Below, in pieces: positions 53,128 to 60,340 of a DNA stretch of 64,000 nt. The notes beneath the pieces were generated by a model. That model was given only the letters and a program-made list of their open reading frames with translations, was not told the DNA's origin and ran no database searches. Numbering within the stretch: the stretch's first letter is position 1; each line of letters starts with the position of its first letter. The stretch spans positions 575,955 to 639,954 of the forward strand of contig NZ_KN050692.1 of the NCBI RefSeq assembly GCF_000745475.1. The letters run 5' to 3'. Both the position numbers and the translations under genes were made by a program. Origin of the DNA: Allobosea sp. UNC402CLCol (GTDB lineage: Bacteria > Pseudomonadota > Alphaproteobacteria > Rhizobiales > Beijerinckiaceae).

Positions 53128-53745
53128 TCAGGAAGCGGGAGAAAGGCGCCCGCGCGTCGCCGCGACCCACGCCTTCAGCCGCGCCTCGGGATCGGCATTG
53201 AGCGTGATGTCCGTCACCGCCGCGACGATGTCGGCGCCAGCCTCGAAGACGCCCGGGGCCCGCTCCAGCGAGATGCCGCCAATGCCGACCAATGGCAGGG
53301 CGCCGATGCGGCGCTTCCATTCGCCAAGACGCTCCAGCCCCTGCGGGCCGAAACGCATCTGCTTCAGGATCGTCGGATAGACCGGCCCGAGCGCGACATA
53401 GTCCGGCTGCATATCCAGCGCACGCTCGAGTTCCGCCTCGTCATGGCTGCTGACGCCGAGCTTCAGGCCGGCTTTCCGGATCGCGCCGAGATCGGCGGTG
53501 TCGAGGTCTTCCTGTCCAAGATGCAGCCAGTCGCAACCTTCCCCGATCGCGAGCTTCCAGTAATCGTTGACGACGAGCACGCAGCCGGCCTCGGCGCAGA
53601 GCCGCTTCGCGCGAGCGATCTCGCGGGCGACCTCCGGCTCCGGCCGGTCCTTCACGCGCAGCTGCACCAGCTTCATGCCGAGCGGCAGCATCCGCGCGAT
53701 CCAGTCGGCGCTGTCGAAGATCGGGTAGAATGGATCGAGCTTCAT
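53128..53745 (-). CDS. thiE: thiamine-phosphate synthase
   Basis: ThiE couples the thiazole and pyrimidine phosphates to make thiamine phosphate. The 205-residue TIM-barrel protein has LVQLRVKDRPEPEVAREI, CVLVVNDYWKLAIGEGCDWL, HLGQEDLDTADLGAIRKAGL, ALGPVYPTILK and LVGIGGISLERAPGVFEAGA. It is the last gene of the thiO-thiS-thiG-thiE set and starts 14 bases after thiG. Length is normal. Confidence 0.95.
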   Translation of the reverse strand: MKLDPFYPIFDSADWIARMLPLGMKLVQLRVKDRPEPEVAREIARAKRLCAEAGCVLVVNDYWKLAIGEGCDWLHLGQEDLDTADLGAIRKAGLKLGVSSHDEAELERALDMQPDYVALGPVYPTILKQMRFGPQGLERLGEWKRRIGALPLVGIGGISLERAPGVFEAGADIVAAVTDITLNADPEARLKAWVAATRGRLSPAS

Positions 53746-53759
53746 GCGGAATACGTCTT

Positions 53760-54533
53760 TCAGGCCAGGAAGGCTTTGCCCATGACGGGCGTGGAGGGAG
53801 CGGCCATGTCGCGCGCCTCGATCGGTTGCGCGCCGAAGGCGAGCCGGCCGGCACGGATGGCCAGCGCGAAGGCTTCCGCCATCGCGGCGGGATCGCCGGC
53901 CTTGGCGACGGCGGTGTTGAGCAGGATGCCGTCATAGCCCATCTCGATCGCCTGAGCGGCGTGGGACGGCAGGCCGATGCCGGCATCGACGACGAGCGGG
54001 ATGTCCGGGAAATGCTGGCGCATGGTGCGCAAGCCATAGGGGTTGTTGAGGCCCCGGCCGGAGCCGATCGGCGCGCCCCAGGGCATCAGCACCTCGCAGC
54101 CGGCATCGAGCAGGCGTCCGCCGACGACGATGTCCTCGGTCGTGTAGGGAAAGACCTTGAAGCCGTCATCGGAAAGGATGCGGGCCGCCTCGACCAGGGC
54201 GATCACGTCCGGCTGGAGCGTATCGTCCTCGCCGATGACCTCGAGCTTGATCCAGTCCGTACCGAAGACCTCGCGCGCCATCTGGGCCGTCGTCACGGCC
54301 TCCTTCACCGAGTGGCAGCCGGCGGTGTTGGGCAGCACCTTGACGCCGAGTTCGCGGATCAGCGTCCAGAACGCCTGCCCTGCCCCGCCGCCGGCCGATT
54401 CCCGGCGCAGCGAGACGGTGACCACCTCGGCGCCCGAACGCCTGACCGCCTCGGCCAGGATGGCGGGCGACGGATATTGCGCCGTCCCGAGGAAGAGCGG
54501 ATTTTGCGGCTCGAAGCCGTAGAAGGACGCCAT
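53760..54533 (-). CDS. thiG: thiazole synthase
   Basis: ThiG builds the thiazole ring from deoxyxylulose phosphate, dehydroglycine and ThiS-thiocarboxylate. The 257-residue protein has LFLGTAQYPSP, LPNTAGCHSVKEAV, the Schiff-base lysine at residue 96 in DWIKLEVIGED, and MPWGAPIGSGRGLNNPYGL. It ends with VDAGIGLPSHAAQAIEMGYD and a typical tail. The start at 54533 follows GGGAGGTTGAG and lies directly after thiS. The family length is about 255-260 residues. Confidence 0.96.
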   Translation of the reverse strand: MASFYGFEPQNPLFLGTAQYPSPAILAEAVRRSGAEVVTVSLRRESAGGGAGQAFWTLIRELGVKVLPNTAGCHSVKEAVTTAQMAREVFGTDWIKLEVIGEDDTLQPDVIALVEAARILSDDGFKVFPYTTEDIVVGGRLLDAGCEVLMPWGAPIGSGRGLNNPYGLRTMRQHFPDIPLVVDAGIGLPSHAAQAIEMGYDGILLNTAVAKAGDPAAMAEAFALAIRAGRLAFGAQPIEARDMAAPSTPVMGKAFLA

Positions 54534-54534
54534 C

Positions 54535-54732
54535 TCAACCTCCCTGCATCGGCGCGACGACCTCGATGCGGTCGCCATCGTTGAGCGCGGTCTCGGCGCG
54601 CTTGCGGGCCGGGACGAATTCGCCGTTCACAGCGGTGGCGACGATCCGGCCGGCATAGCCGAGCTCGGCCAGCGCCTCGGCCAGCGTCTTGCCCGCGATG
54701 TCCTGGGGCGCGCCGTTAAGCAGCAAGGTCAT
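54535..54732 (-). CDS. thiS: sulfur carrier protein ThiS
   Basis: The 65-residue ubiquitin-like carrier ends in the required Gly-Gly (APMQGG), which is adenylated and turned into a thiocarboxylate for ThiG. It begins MTLLLNGAPQDIAGKTLAEA. Its start lies inside the end of thiO (17-base overlap), so the two are translationally linked. Confidence 0.95.
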   Translation of the reverse strand: MTLLLNGAPQDIAGKTLAEALAELGYAGRIVATAVNGEFVPARKRAETALNDGDRIEVVAPMQGG

Positions 54733-55741
54733 GCAGCATCTCCGGTCGGGATTGCGGGTTCAATACGGCATCGGCCGCCATCCGCGCCATGGCGGGGCTG
54801 AGCAGGAAGCCGTGGCGGTAGAGCCCGTTGACATGGATCACCCGGCCCCGGCGCGTCAGCCGCGGCAGGTTGTCGGGAAAGGCCGGGCGGGCATCGGTGC
54901 CGATCTCGACGATCTCAGCCTCGCCGAAGGCCGGATGCAGCGCATAGGCCGCGCCGAGCAGCTCGAGCATGGACCGGGCGGAGATGCGCCGGCGCGCGCC
55001 GCTCTCGATCATGGTCGCGCCGACCATGAAATGCCCCTCGGCGCGCGGCACGATGTAGAGCGGAATGCGTGGGTGCAGCAGCCGGACCGGACGCGACAGC
55101 GCTATCTCGTCGCTCTTCAGGATCAGCATCTCGCCCTTGACGCCGCGCAGATCGGGCAGGACGTCGCGGGCCGCAAGCCCGCGGCAATCGAGCACGATAT
55201 CGGCGTCGGGCTCGGCCGGCTCGACCGGGCTCTCGAAATGGATCGTCCCGCCTTGCGCGAGAACCTTGTCACCCAGGGCCTTGATCGCCCGGCGCGGATC
55301 GAGATGCGCCTCCGCCGCGAAGAACAGCCCGCGCCCGAAGCGCCCGACGAGATCGGGCTCCAGCCGCGCGATCACCTCGCCGTCGATCTCCTCGAAATGG
55401 CTGGTGCGCTGGCCGAAGCGGCGCAGCTCCGACCGGTCCCGGCTCGGCGCGACGACGAGCGTGCCCTGTCGCACGACCTCACCCGTATGCCGCTCCCACC
55501 AGCCGGCCGCCTCCTGCCCAAGCCGCACCACCGGCTCCTCGGCGCTCTCGCCCTCGCACCAGGGCGCCAGCATGCCGCCGGCATACCAGGAGCAGGCCTC
55601 GGCGCCGATGCGCGGACCGCGCTCATGGATGACGACGGCCGCGCCCCTGTCGAGCAACTCGACGGCGCAGGCGAGGCCGACGACGCCGGCGCCGACGATC
55701 GCGACGGTGGTCTGGCTTGGCCGATGCGGCAACTGTGCCAT
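54716..55741 (-). CDS. thiO: glycine oxidase
   Basis: ThiO oxidises glycine to dehydroglycine for thiazole formation in aerobic bacteria. The 341-residue flavoprotein has the FAD motif VAIVGAGVVGLACAVELLDR, then CSWYAGGMLAPWCE, VDCRGL-like VLDCRGLAARDVLPDL, and VNGLYRHGFLLSPAMARMAA. The ATG at 55741 is preferred. An open frame extends 40 codons upstream but would translate the TPP riboswitch. A GGGAAG ribosome binding site sits in a small hairpin before the start. Confidence 0.93.
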   Translation of the reverse strand: MAQLPHRPSQTTVAIVGAGVVGLACAVELLDRGAAVVIHERGPRIGAEACSWYAGGMLAPWCEGESAEEPVVRLGQEAAGWWERHTGEVVRQGTLVVAPSRDRSELRRFGQRTSHFEEIDGEVIARLEPDLVGRFGRGLFFAAEAHLDPRRAIKALGDKVLAQGGTIHFESPVEPAEPDADIVLDCRGLAARDVLPDLRGVKGEMLILKSDEIALSRPVRLLHPRIPLYIVPRAEGHFMVGATMIESGARRRISARSMLELLGAAYALHPAFGEAEIVEIGTDARPAFPDNLPRLTRRGRVIHVNGLYRHGFLLSPAMARMAADAVLNPQSRPEMLHDLAA

Positions 55742-55744
55742 GCG

Positions 55745-55764
55745 CTTCCCATGCTCCCGGGAAG
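55745..55764 (-). promoter_or_regulatory. hairpin covering the thiO ribosome binding site
   Basis: On the minus strand CTTCCC (55764-55759) can pair with GGGAAG (55750-55745), the likely thiO Shine-Dalgarno region three bases before the ATG. This could be part of the riboswitch expression platform, acting on translation. Confidence 0.45.
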
Positions 55765-55807
55765 GCAACGGCCGGAGGCGCGATGCAGAGAACTGCGAGC
55801 CGAGGAC

Positions 55808-55890
55808 CGTTCCCTTCGCCGGCATTACCCGGATCAGGTACGATGGGTTGGCGTGAGCCACGCCTCTCAGCCTCTCGGCACCCCAACGGA
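55808..55890 (-). ncRNA. TPP riboswitch (THI element)
   Basis: Reading the minus strand, the element has GGGGTGC, GCTGAGAGG, the CCAACCC segment, then ACCTGATCCGGGTAATGCCG and GCGAAGGGAACGG. These are the conserved core of the thiamine pyrophosphate aptamer. It lies about 67 bases before the thiO start and should switch the thi genes off when thiamine pyrophosphate is plentiful. No strong terminator hairpin follows, which suggests control of translation initiation. Confidence 0.95.
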
Positions 55891-56139
55891 CGCGCCCAAT
55901 CTAGTGAGCTGGGCCCCAGAGAGCAAGGCGAGCCGATGCATACCGGCCTTTCCGGGAGATCGCTCGGCTCGACCTCTCCCTTACCAAGGGAGTGCTCCAG
56001 TTCCTCCTGCGCAGCCATATCCCCTCCCGTGTGAAGGGAGCGACCGCCCGCCCCTGTCGACCCGGAGAATTATCCTTGGTGCAAAGTGGCCGGCGAGGCT
56101 TGTCAAACGGCGTCACGATCGGGCATAGAGCCTTGCGCT
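55891..56139. other. intergenic region between TPP riboswitch and tRNA-Ser
   Basis: With the leader and riboswitch, the gene-free stretch from 55742 to 56139 is about 400 bases. This right part should carry the thi promoter (minus) and the tRNA promoter (plus). A possible tRNA promoter is TTGTCA (56100-56105) with CATAGA 18 bases on. Nothing else is recognised. Confidence 0.45.
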
Positions 56140-56230
56140 GGAGACGTGGCCGAGAGGCTGAAGGCACTCGTTTGCTAAATGAGCATACCCCACAAGGGTA
56201 TCGAGGGTTCGAATCCCTCCGTCTCCGCCA
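56140..56230 (+). tRNA. tRNA-Ser (anticodon GCT)
   Basis: A 91-base class II tRNA. The acceptor stem GGAGACG pairs with CGTCTCC, followed by discriminator G and an encoded CCA. The anticodon loop TTGCTAA lies between CTCGT and ATGAG, giving GCT, which reads AGC and AGT serine codons. A long variable arm (CATACCCCACAAGGGTAT region) and the T-loop GGGTTCGAATCCC are present. Confidence 0.97.
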
Positions 56231-56607
56231 CCTCTATCTTATTGATCTCATTGAGAAATAACCCTCGGCCAAACCTGTCCGCGACACAGGTTTCGACACG
56301 CCATGGGGCACCTCTGGCGCCGGCCTTCGGGCTGGGTATTCCAATTCCATGTCCCGAAAGGATTCGTTGAGCGGCTGGGTGCTACCCCGTTCCGGGTTCG
56401 TCTCGGCCGCCTTCCCGGCCCTGCACGCGGAAGGCATCGTGCTGCCCTCCGATGAGACGGGTAAAAAGAAAAGGGGTCCAGCCTCGCTTCTGTCGGCTGG
56501 GTGCTCGATGTTGCAAGAGGAACTATGGCTGTAATCGTCGACAATTAATCACGAAGATGAAGCCTCGCTTCCGACTATCGCAGACCTGTGACCGTCCTGG
56601 ACTTCAG
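56231..56607. other. intergenic region after tRNA-Ser, no convincing gene
   Basis: This 377-base stretch has several short overlapping open frames on both strands but none with a recognisable product. It contains a perfect 8-bp inverted repeat, AAACCTGT (56271-56278) with ACAGGTTT (56286-56293). It may be degraded mobile DNA next to the tRNA, but no integrase remnant or repeated tRNA 3' end was found. Confidence 0.45.
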
Positions 56608-56892
56608 TTAGGCCTGGCCCGGCACAATACCGGTCGCGCGCTCAATCCGCAGCTTCAAGAGGCGCGTTTGAGAACGCTTAAGCCCCTTATGGAAAGGTTC
56701 GATCTGAACTTCGCGAAGCGCGGCTCTGTATGCTCGAGCGACTTTCAATTCGGTCCGTATCCGCTCTGCCCAGCGCTGTCCCAGGGGGAGCGAGCGCAGC
56801 CATGCGTGATATTCCTGAGCAGCCCGATAGATCTCACGCTCTTGCGCCGCCGGCGGCAACTCCCCCCACAGCTCTGCTTCGATCTCGAACAC
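56608..56892 (-). CDS. hypothetical small helical protein
   Basis: This 94-residue frame starts at a GTG preceded by GAGAGCAA. It reads as a charged, all-helical protein (LPPAAQEREIYRAAQEYHAW; LPLGQRWAERIRTELKVAR; GLKRSQTRLLKLRIERATGI). Codon use is less GC-biased at third positions than in neighbouring genes, which suggests a transferred gene. No family is recognised. It may be a real accessory gene or a fragment. Confidence 0.45.
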   Translation of the reverse strand: MFEIEAELWGELPPAAQEREIYRAAQEYHAWLRSLPLGQRWAERIRTELKVARAYRAALREVQIEPFHKGLKRSQTRLLKLRIERATGIVPGQA

Positions 56893-56925
56893 TTGCTCTC
56901 ACCGAATTAATGCGGGCGGGCAAAT

Positions 56926-56953
56926 GGCTCCGCCAGCTAATGCCGGCGGAGCC
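56926..56953 (-). terminator. possible terminator after the collagen-tailed protein gene
   Basis: GGCTCCGCC (56926-56934) and GGCGGAGCC (56945-56953) form a perfect 9-bp stem with a 10-base loop. On the minus strand it is followed by ATTTG rather than a long T run. It lies about 95 bases beyond the stop codon of the collagen-tailed protein gene. Confidence 0.5.
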
Positions 56954-57048
56954 CTGAAGCACGATAGTCAGCGGGGTTTGACGCGTTGGCCAAGAGACGA
57001 ACTGAGCCATCGGGGGACGTCGTTGCCGAGCTCCGCCCCCTCGAGATT

Positions 57049-58413
57049 TCACGGGGGGGCAACGCCGGGAGGGCCGGCAGGGCCCTGGGGGCCGGGAGGG
57101 CCCTGAGGGCCGGCAGGGCCCTGAGGGCCTTCTGCGCCGTCCGCGCCGGCAGGGCCGGAAGGGCCTTCAGGGCCGGAAGGGCCGACAGGGCCGGAAGGGC
57201 CGGCAGGGCCAGGAGCACCGGGAGCACCAGCAGCACCAGCAGCACCGGGCGCACCGGGAGCACCGGGAGCACCGGGCGCGCCAGGCAGGCCAGCTGCCGT
57301 GTTCTGACGCGCCTTCGGCAGGTCGCCCGCATCGCGGCCGATATAGGTCGGCATATAGTCTTCGCGATCGCGCCGGATGAGGGTCTTCTCGCCGAGCCAC
57401 GGCGACACGTCGTTGGTGCCACTGGAGCCGAAATAGACGCGCAAGCCCGCTAGGAAGCTGAACTCGTTTCCGGAGGAACGGCCGAAGCCGCCATCCGACT
57501 TCTTGCCATAGGCGGCGTCTGCGAACAGCGAGGCGGCGGTATTGCCGAAATTGGTGAGATACTCCGCGCCGCCCACGAGCTGGTTGCGGCCGCTGGTGTA
57601 GCGGTGGCCGATGTTCAATTTGAGGTTATCGGTCACGTACCAGGCAAGGCGCACATCATCGAAGAATCTGGTTTTGTCGTTGCTGGCCACCAGGAAGCTA
57701 TTGCCGACGCCGCTATAATTGTTCCACTCGACGCCCGCGAGGCCCTCCAGAGTGAAGCGGCCGAAATAGAGCTGGCCTTCGACGCCGCCCTTGGCGTTGT
57801 ACATGCCGGTATTGCCAGCGCCGGAGATATTCGCTCCCCAGCTCCCGGTGCCATACAGATAGCTGCCGTAAAGCCCAAGCGCGCCGACCCCAGGGTCGCG
57901 CCAGAACAGATGCGCCGCAGCGCCGCCCAGGGCTGTGTTGGAGGCCATGCCGCCTATGGCGTCGACCTGAAACCCGAAGGCGGAGCCAAGCGGCAATGCG
58001 AGCAGGCCACTGATCTCGCCAAATCCGGAACGGCCGTTGTAGCCGCCGCCCGCTTCGAGCCGGACATTGGTGGCGCTGACGGCCTGGGGGCCGGTTCCGC
58101 GCTGGGCGCCCGGCATAACGCCGTCGCCTTTCGTGACGAGGTGCCGCGGCTGAGGAGCACCTCTACTGCCAGACGAACCCTTCAGCCGCGAGATTTCGGC
58201 ATCGGCGGCCTTCAGCTTGATTTCAAGCGACCTCTGCTTGGCCTGAAGGTCGGTGACGAGCCTGAACAATTGCTCATTGGAGACGCCTTGCGCCTGCGCT
58301 GGTGCGATCGACCAGACGGCACAGGCAATAGCCAGCGCAGAGCACCCGGCTCGCAAATTCTTCTCGCTACCGGCGATTAGAGCCGTCTTACCCTTGATGC
58401 CGTAATCGAGCAT
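57049..58413 (-). CDS. outer-membrane-type protein with C-terminal collagen-like tail
   Basis: The predicted 454-residue protein has a signal-like segment (CSALAIACAVWSIAPAQAQG, residues 25-44), then a short coiled coil (EQLFRLVTDLQAKQRSLEIK and on to EISRLKG). A glycine/aromatic-rich region of about 230 residues resembles a beta barrel (YNGRSGFGEISGLLALPLGS; LKLNIGHRYTSGRNQ; FSFLAGLRVYFGSS). After a linker, the last 80 residues are 26 uninterrupted Gly-X-Y triplets, many GAP and GPX, like collagen. The ATG at 58413 follows GGGGGACGAAC. The first 25 residues (MLDYGIKGKTALIAGSEKNL) resemble the start of short-chain dehydrogenases. A TTG at residue 20 would give a normal signal peptide. A surface or envelope adhesin is possible; function unknown. 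Confidence 0.75.
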   Translation of the reverse strand: MLDYGIKGKTALIAGSEKNLRAGCSALAIACAVWSIAPAQAQGVSNEQLFRLVTDLQAKQRSLEIKLKAADAEISRLKGSSGSRGAPQPRHLVTKGDGVMPGAQRGTGPQAVSATNVRLEAGGGYNGRSGFGEISGLLALPLGSAFGFQVDAIGGMASNTALGGAAAHLFWRDPGVGALGLYGSYLYGTGSWGANISGAGNTGMYNAKGGVEGQLYFGRFTLEGLAGVEWNNYSGVGNSFLVASNDKTRFFDDVRLAWYVTDNLKLNIGHRYTSGRNQLVGGAEYLTNFGNTAASLFADAAYGKKSDGGFGRSSGNEFSFLAGLRVYFGSSGTNDVSPWLGEKTLIRRDREDYMPTYIGRDAGDLPKARQNTAAGLPGAPGAPGAPGAPGAAGAAGAPGAPGPAGPSGPVGPSGPEGPSGPAGADGAEGPQGPAGPQGPPGPQGPAGPPGVAPP

Positions 58414-58580
58414 GTTCGTCCCCCTGATCGCAGTAGTCACACCGCGACCTCTGCCGGAGCGGAACACATTTCGGACGTCTGACCAGAGCAGCGACAGTAT
58501 CTGCTCCCGACTCCTCTTGACGGGATGTCTATTTTAAGCCGTGCGTCGGGCACGGAAAGATTCGCGGCTTTCCGGCTCTT

Positions 58581-58966
58581 TCAAGGATCGGTACGAGTAT
58601 CGGTCAGCGCGAACCCGGCCTTGTCCAGGCCCTCCACGATATGGGCGATCTAATCTTCCTGGAACTTGCGTCCGCGCCAATCGGCATAGAGCTCAATGGC
58701 GTACTTGACCTCAAATGGCACATAATTGGGATATTCGTCTCTTCCCTGACTCTAAATCCGAGATGTCCACGGACGTGCGTAAGCATAAAGTGCACGAAAT
58801 AGTGCTTCTCATCGATGCTTGTATTTAAATAAATCTTAAAATCATCCTCGTAATCACACTTGCGATACTATTCCAGAATCGGGACGCCATATGCCATTGC
58901 AAGACGGCAGCATTCGCATGCATTCGCACGCTGGACGAGTTCGACGCCCTCTTCATAGCGCTCCAT
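58581..58966 (-). pseudogene. decayed gene of unknown function
   Basis: A once-continuous frame can be traced from an ATG at 58966. It reads MERYEEGVELVQRANACECC and on to AYGVPILE, hits an amber codon at 58868-58870, and resumes as YRKCDYEDDFKIYLNTSIDE and HYFVHFMLTHVRGHLGF. It then shifts frame near 58750 to GRDEYPNYVPFEVKYAIELY and ADWRGRKFQED. After a second amber codon at 58650-58652 it ends IAHIVEGLDKAGFALTDTRT-DP. The span of 386 bases is not a multiple of three. The region is AT-richer than its surroundings. A weak hairpin (58539-58555) follows. The family is not recognised. Confidence 0.6.
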
Positions 58967-59215
58967 GACGGAGAGGCGATTGCCCGGCGGATCCCGGGTT
59001 CGGGGCTATGGCTCACCGCCCCGCCCGCTCGAACTCCTCGAACTTCCCCATGGCGAACAGCACGGCGCAGGGTGTGCGCCAGAGTCGAGTGCAGCGGGAA
59101 CCTGCTGCCCCCCGGCGTGTTCGTCTTCACATCAGCCATATCCGGATGTGATTCGCCAATTCGGGCGCTTTGACCAGTCGGAATGGCAATCGACGCCCCT
59201 GTGAAGGAGGAGATC

Positions 59216-59404
59216 ATGCCTGCAAAATCGGCTGCGCAGCAGAAAGCCGCCGGCGCCGCTTTGGCGGCCAAGCGCGGCGCCATGAAGAAGAGCGGGCTCA
59301 AGGGCGCATCGAAATCGATGGAGGCATCGATGAGCGAGGCCGAGCTGGAAAAGATGGCCTCGACCAAGCGCAAGGGGAAGAAGGAACACGCTTCCAAGCA
59401 CTGA
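59216..59404 (+). CDS. DUF3008 family small basic protein
   Basis: This 62-residue, lysine- and alanine-rich protein reads MPAKSAAQQKAAGAALAAKR, then KKSGLKGASKSM, SEAELEKMA and STKRKGKKEHASKH. The pattern matches DUF3008 proteins, short basic proteins common in alphaproteobacteria and often near stress genes. The start at 59216 follows a strong GGAGGAGATC. It is followed 50 bases later by a short-chain dehydrogenase and then the NHEJ genes. Function unknown. Confidence 0.85.
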   Translation: MPAKSAAQQKAAGAALAAKRGAMKKSGLKGASKSMEASMSEAELEKMASTKRKGKKEHASKH

Positions 59405-59454
59405 CCGCCCAGGCGCGGAGGCCGAGCCGGGCTCCGCCAAGCAGGAGAGCCGTG

Positions 59455-60312
59455 ATGACCGTCCGTTTCGAACCGCCCTTTCCAGAGCAGAAGCAACCGA
59501 TGCCGGGCCGAACCGACGCGATGACGCCGCGGCCCGACCATGGCGAGTCGAGCTATGTCGGCTCCGGACGGCTGAAGGGCAAGCGGGCCATCATCACCGG
59601 CGGCGACAGCGGCATCGGCCGGGCCGTCGCCATCGCCTTCGCGCGGGAAGGAGCCGATCTCCTGATCTCCTATCTCAGCGAGGACGATGATGCGGCCGAG
59701 ACCGCCCGCTGGATCGAGGAGGCCGGGCAGAAGGCGGTGCTGATGCCCGGAGATATCCAGCACCCCGCCCATTGCCGGGCCATCGTCGAGCGGGCGGCAG
59801 ATGAGTTCGACGGGCTCGACATCCTCGTCAACAACGCCGCGCATCAGGCGAGCTTCGATGCGATCGAGGAGATTTCCGACGAGGAGTGGCAGCTCACCTT
59901 CGCCGTGAACATCCACGCGATGTTCTACCTGACCAAGGCGGCCGTGCCTCACATGAGGCCGGGCTCCTCGATCATCAACACGGCCTCGGTGAATGCGGAC
60001 AAGCCGAATCCGAGCCTGCTCGCCTATGCGGCGACCAAGGGCGCCATCCAGAATTTCACCGGAGGCCTGGCGCAAATGCTCGCCGGGAAGGGCATCCGCG
60101 CCAATGCGGTGGCGCCGGGGCCGATCTGGACGCCGCTCATCCCCTCGACGCTGCCGGCGGAGAGCGTGAGCCAATTCGGCAAGCAGGTGCCGATGCAGCG
60201 CCCCGGCCAGCCGGCCGAACTCGCGACGGCCTATGTCATGCTGGCCGATCCGCTCTCCAGCTACGTCTCGGGCGCGACCATCGCCGTGACCGGCGGCCAC
60301 CCGATCATCTGA
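59455..60312 (+). CDS. SDR-family oxidoreductase (YghA/glucose dehydrogenase-like)
   Basis: The 285-residue short-chain dehydrogenase has an N-terminal extension of about 40 residues typical of the YghA/stress-related SDR group. The cofactor motif is AIITGGDSGIGRAVAIAFAR, followed by ILVNNAAHQ. The catalytic serine and Tyr-x-x-x-Lys lie in INTASVNADK and AYAATKGAIQ. The end is SGATIAVTGGHPII. The start at 59455 follows AGGAGAGCCGTG. Such enzymes are often induced by general stress; the substrate is unknown. ligD starts 28 bases downstream, so cotranscription is likely. Confidence 0.92.
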   Translation: MTVRFEPPFPEQKQPMPGRTDAMTPRPDHGESSYVGSGRLKGKRAIITGGDSGIGRAVAIAFAREGADLLISYLSEDDDAAETARWIEEAGQKAVLMPGDIQHPAHCRAIVERAADEFDGLDILVNNAAHQASFDAIEEISDEEWQLTFAVNIHAMFYLTKAAVPHMRPGSSIINTASVNADKPNPSLLAYAATKGAIQNFTGGLAQMLAGKGIRANAVAPGPIWTPLIPSTLPAESVSQFGKQVPMQRPGQPAELATAYVMLADPLSSYVSGATIAVTGGHPII

Positions 60313-60340
60313 GGCACATCCGAAAGACGAGGGCGAAGCC

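Noticed and set aside
55742..55861. An N-terminal extension of ThiO starting at 55861
   Set aside because: It would be encoded by the TPP riboswitch aptamer. The start at 55741 gives a normal ThiO.
57060..57291. Short regular repeats rich in GGCCGG and AGGGCC that could look like a CRISPR or tandem-repeat array
   Set aside because: They have a 3/9-base period in frame with the collagen-like Gly-X-Y tail and no unique spacers, so they are coding repeats.
58985..59112. Short minus-strand frame ending CAVLFAMGKFEEFERAGR as a possible gene end
   Set aside because: It looks faintly protein-like, but no complete frame, start or family could be supported.
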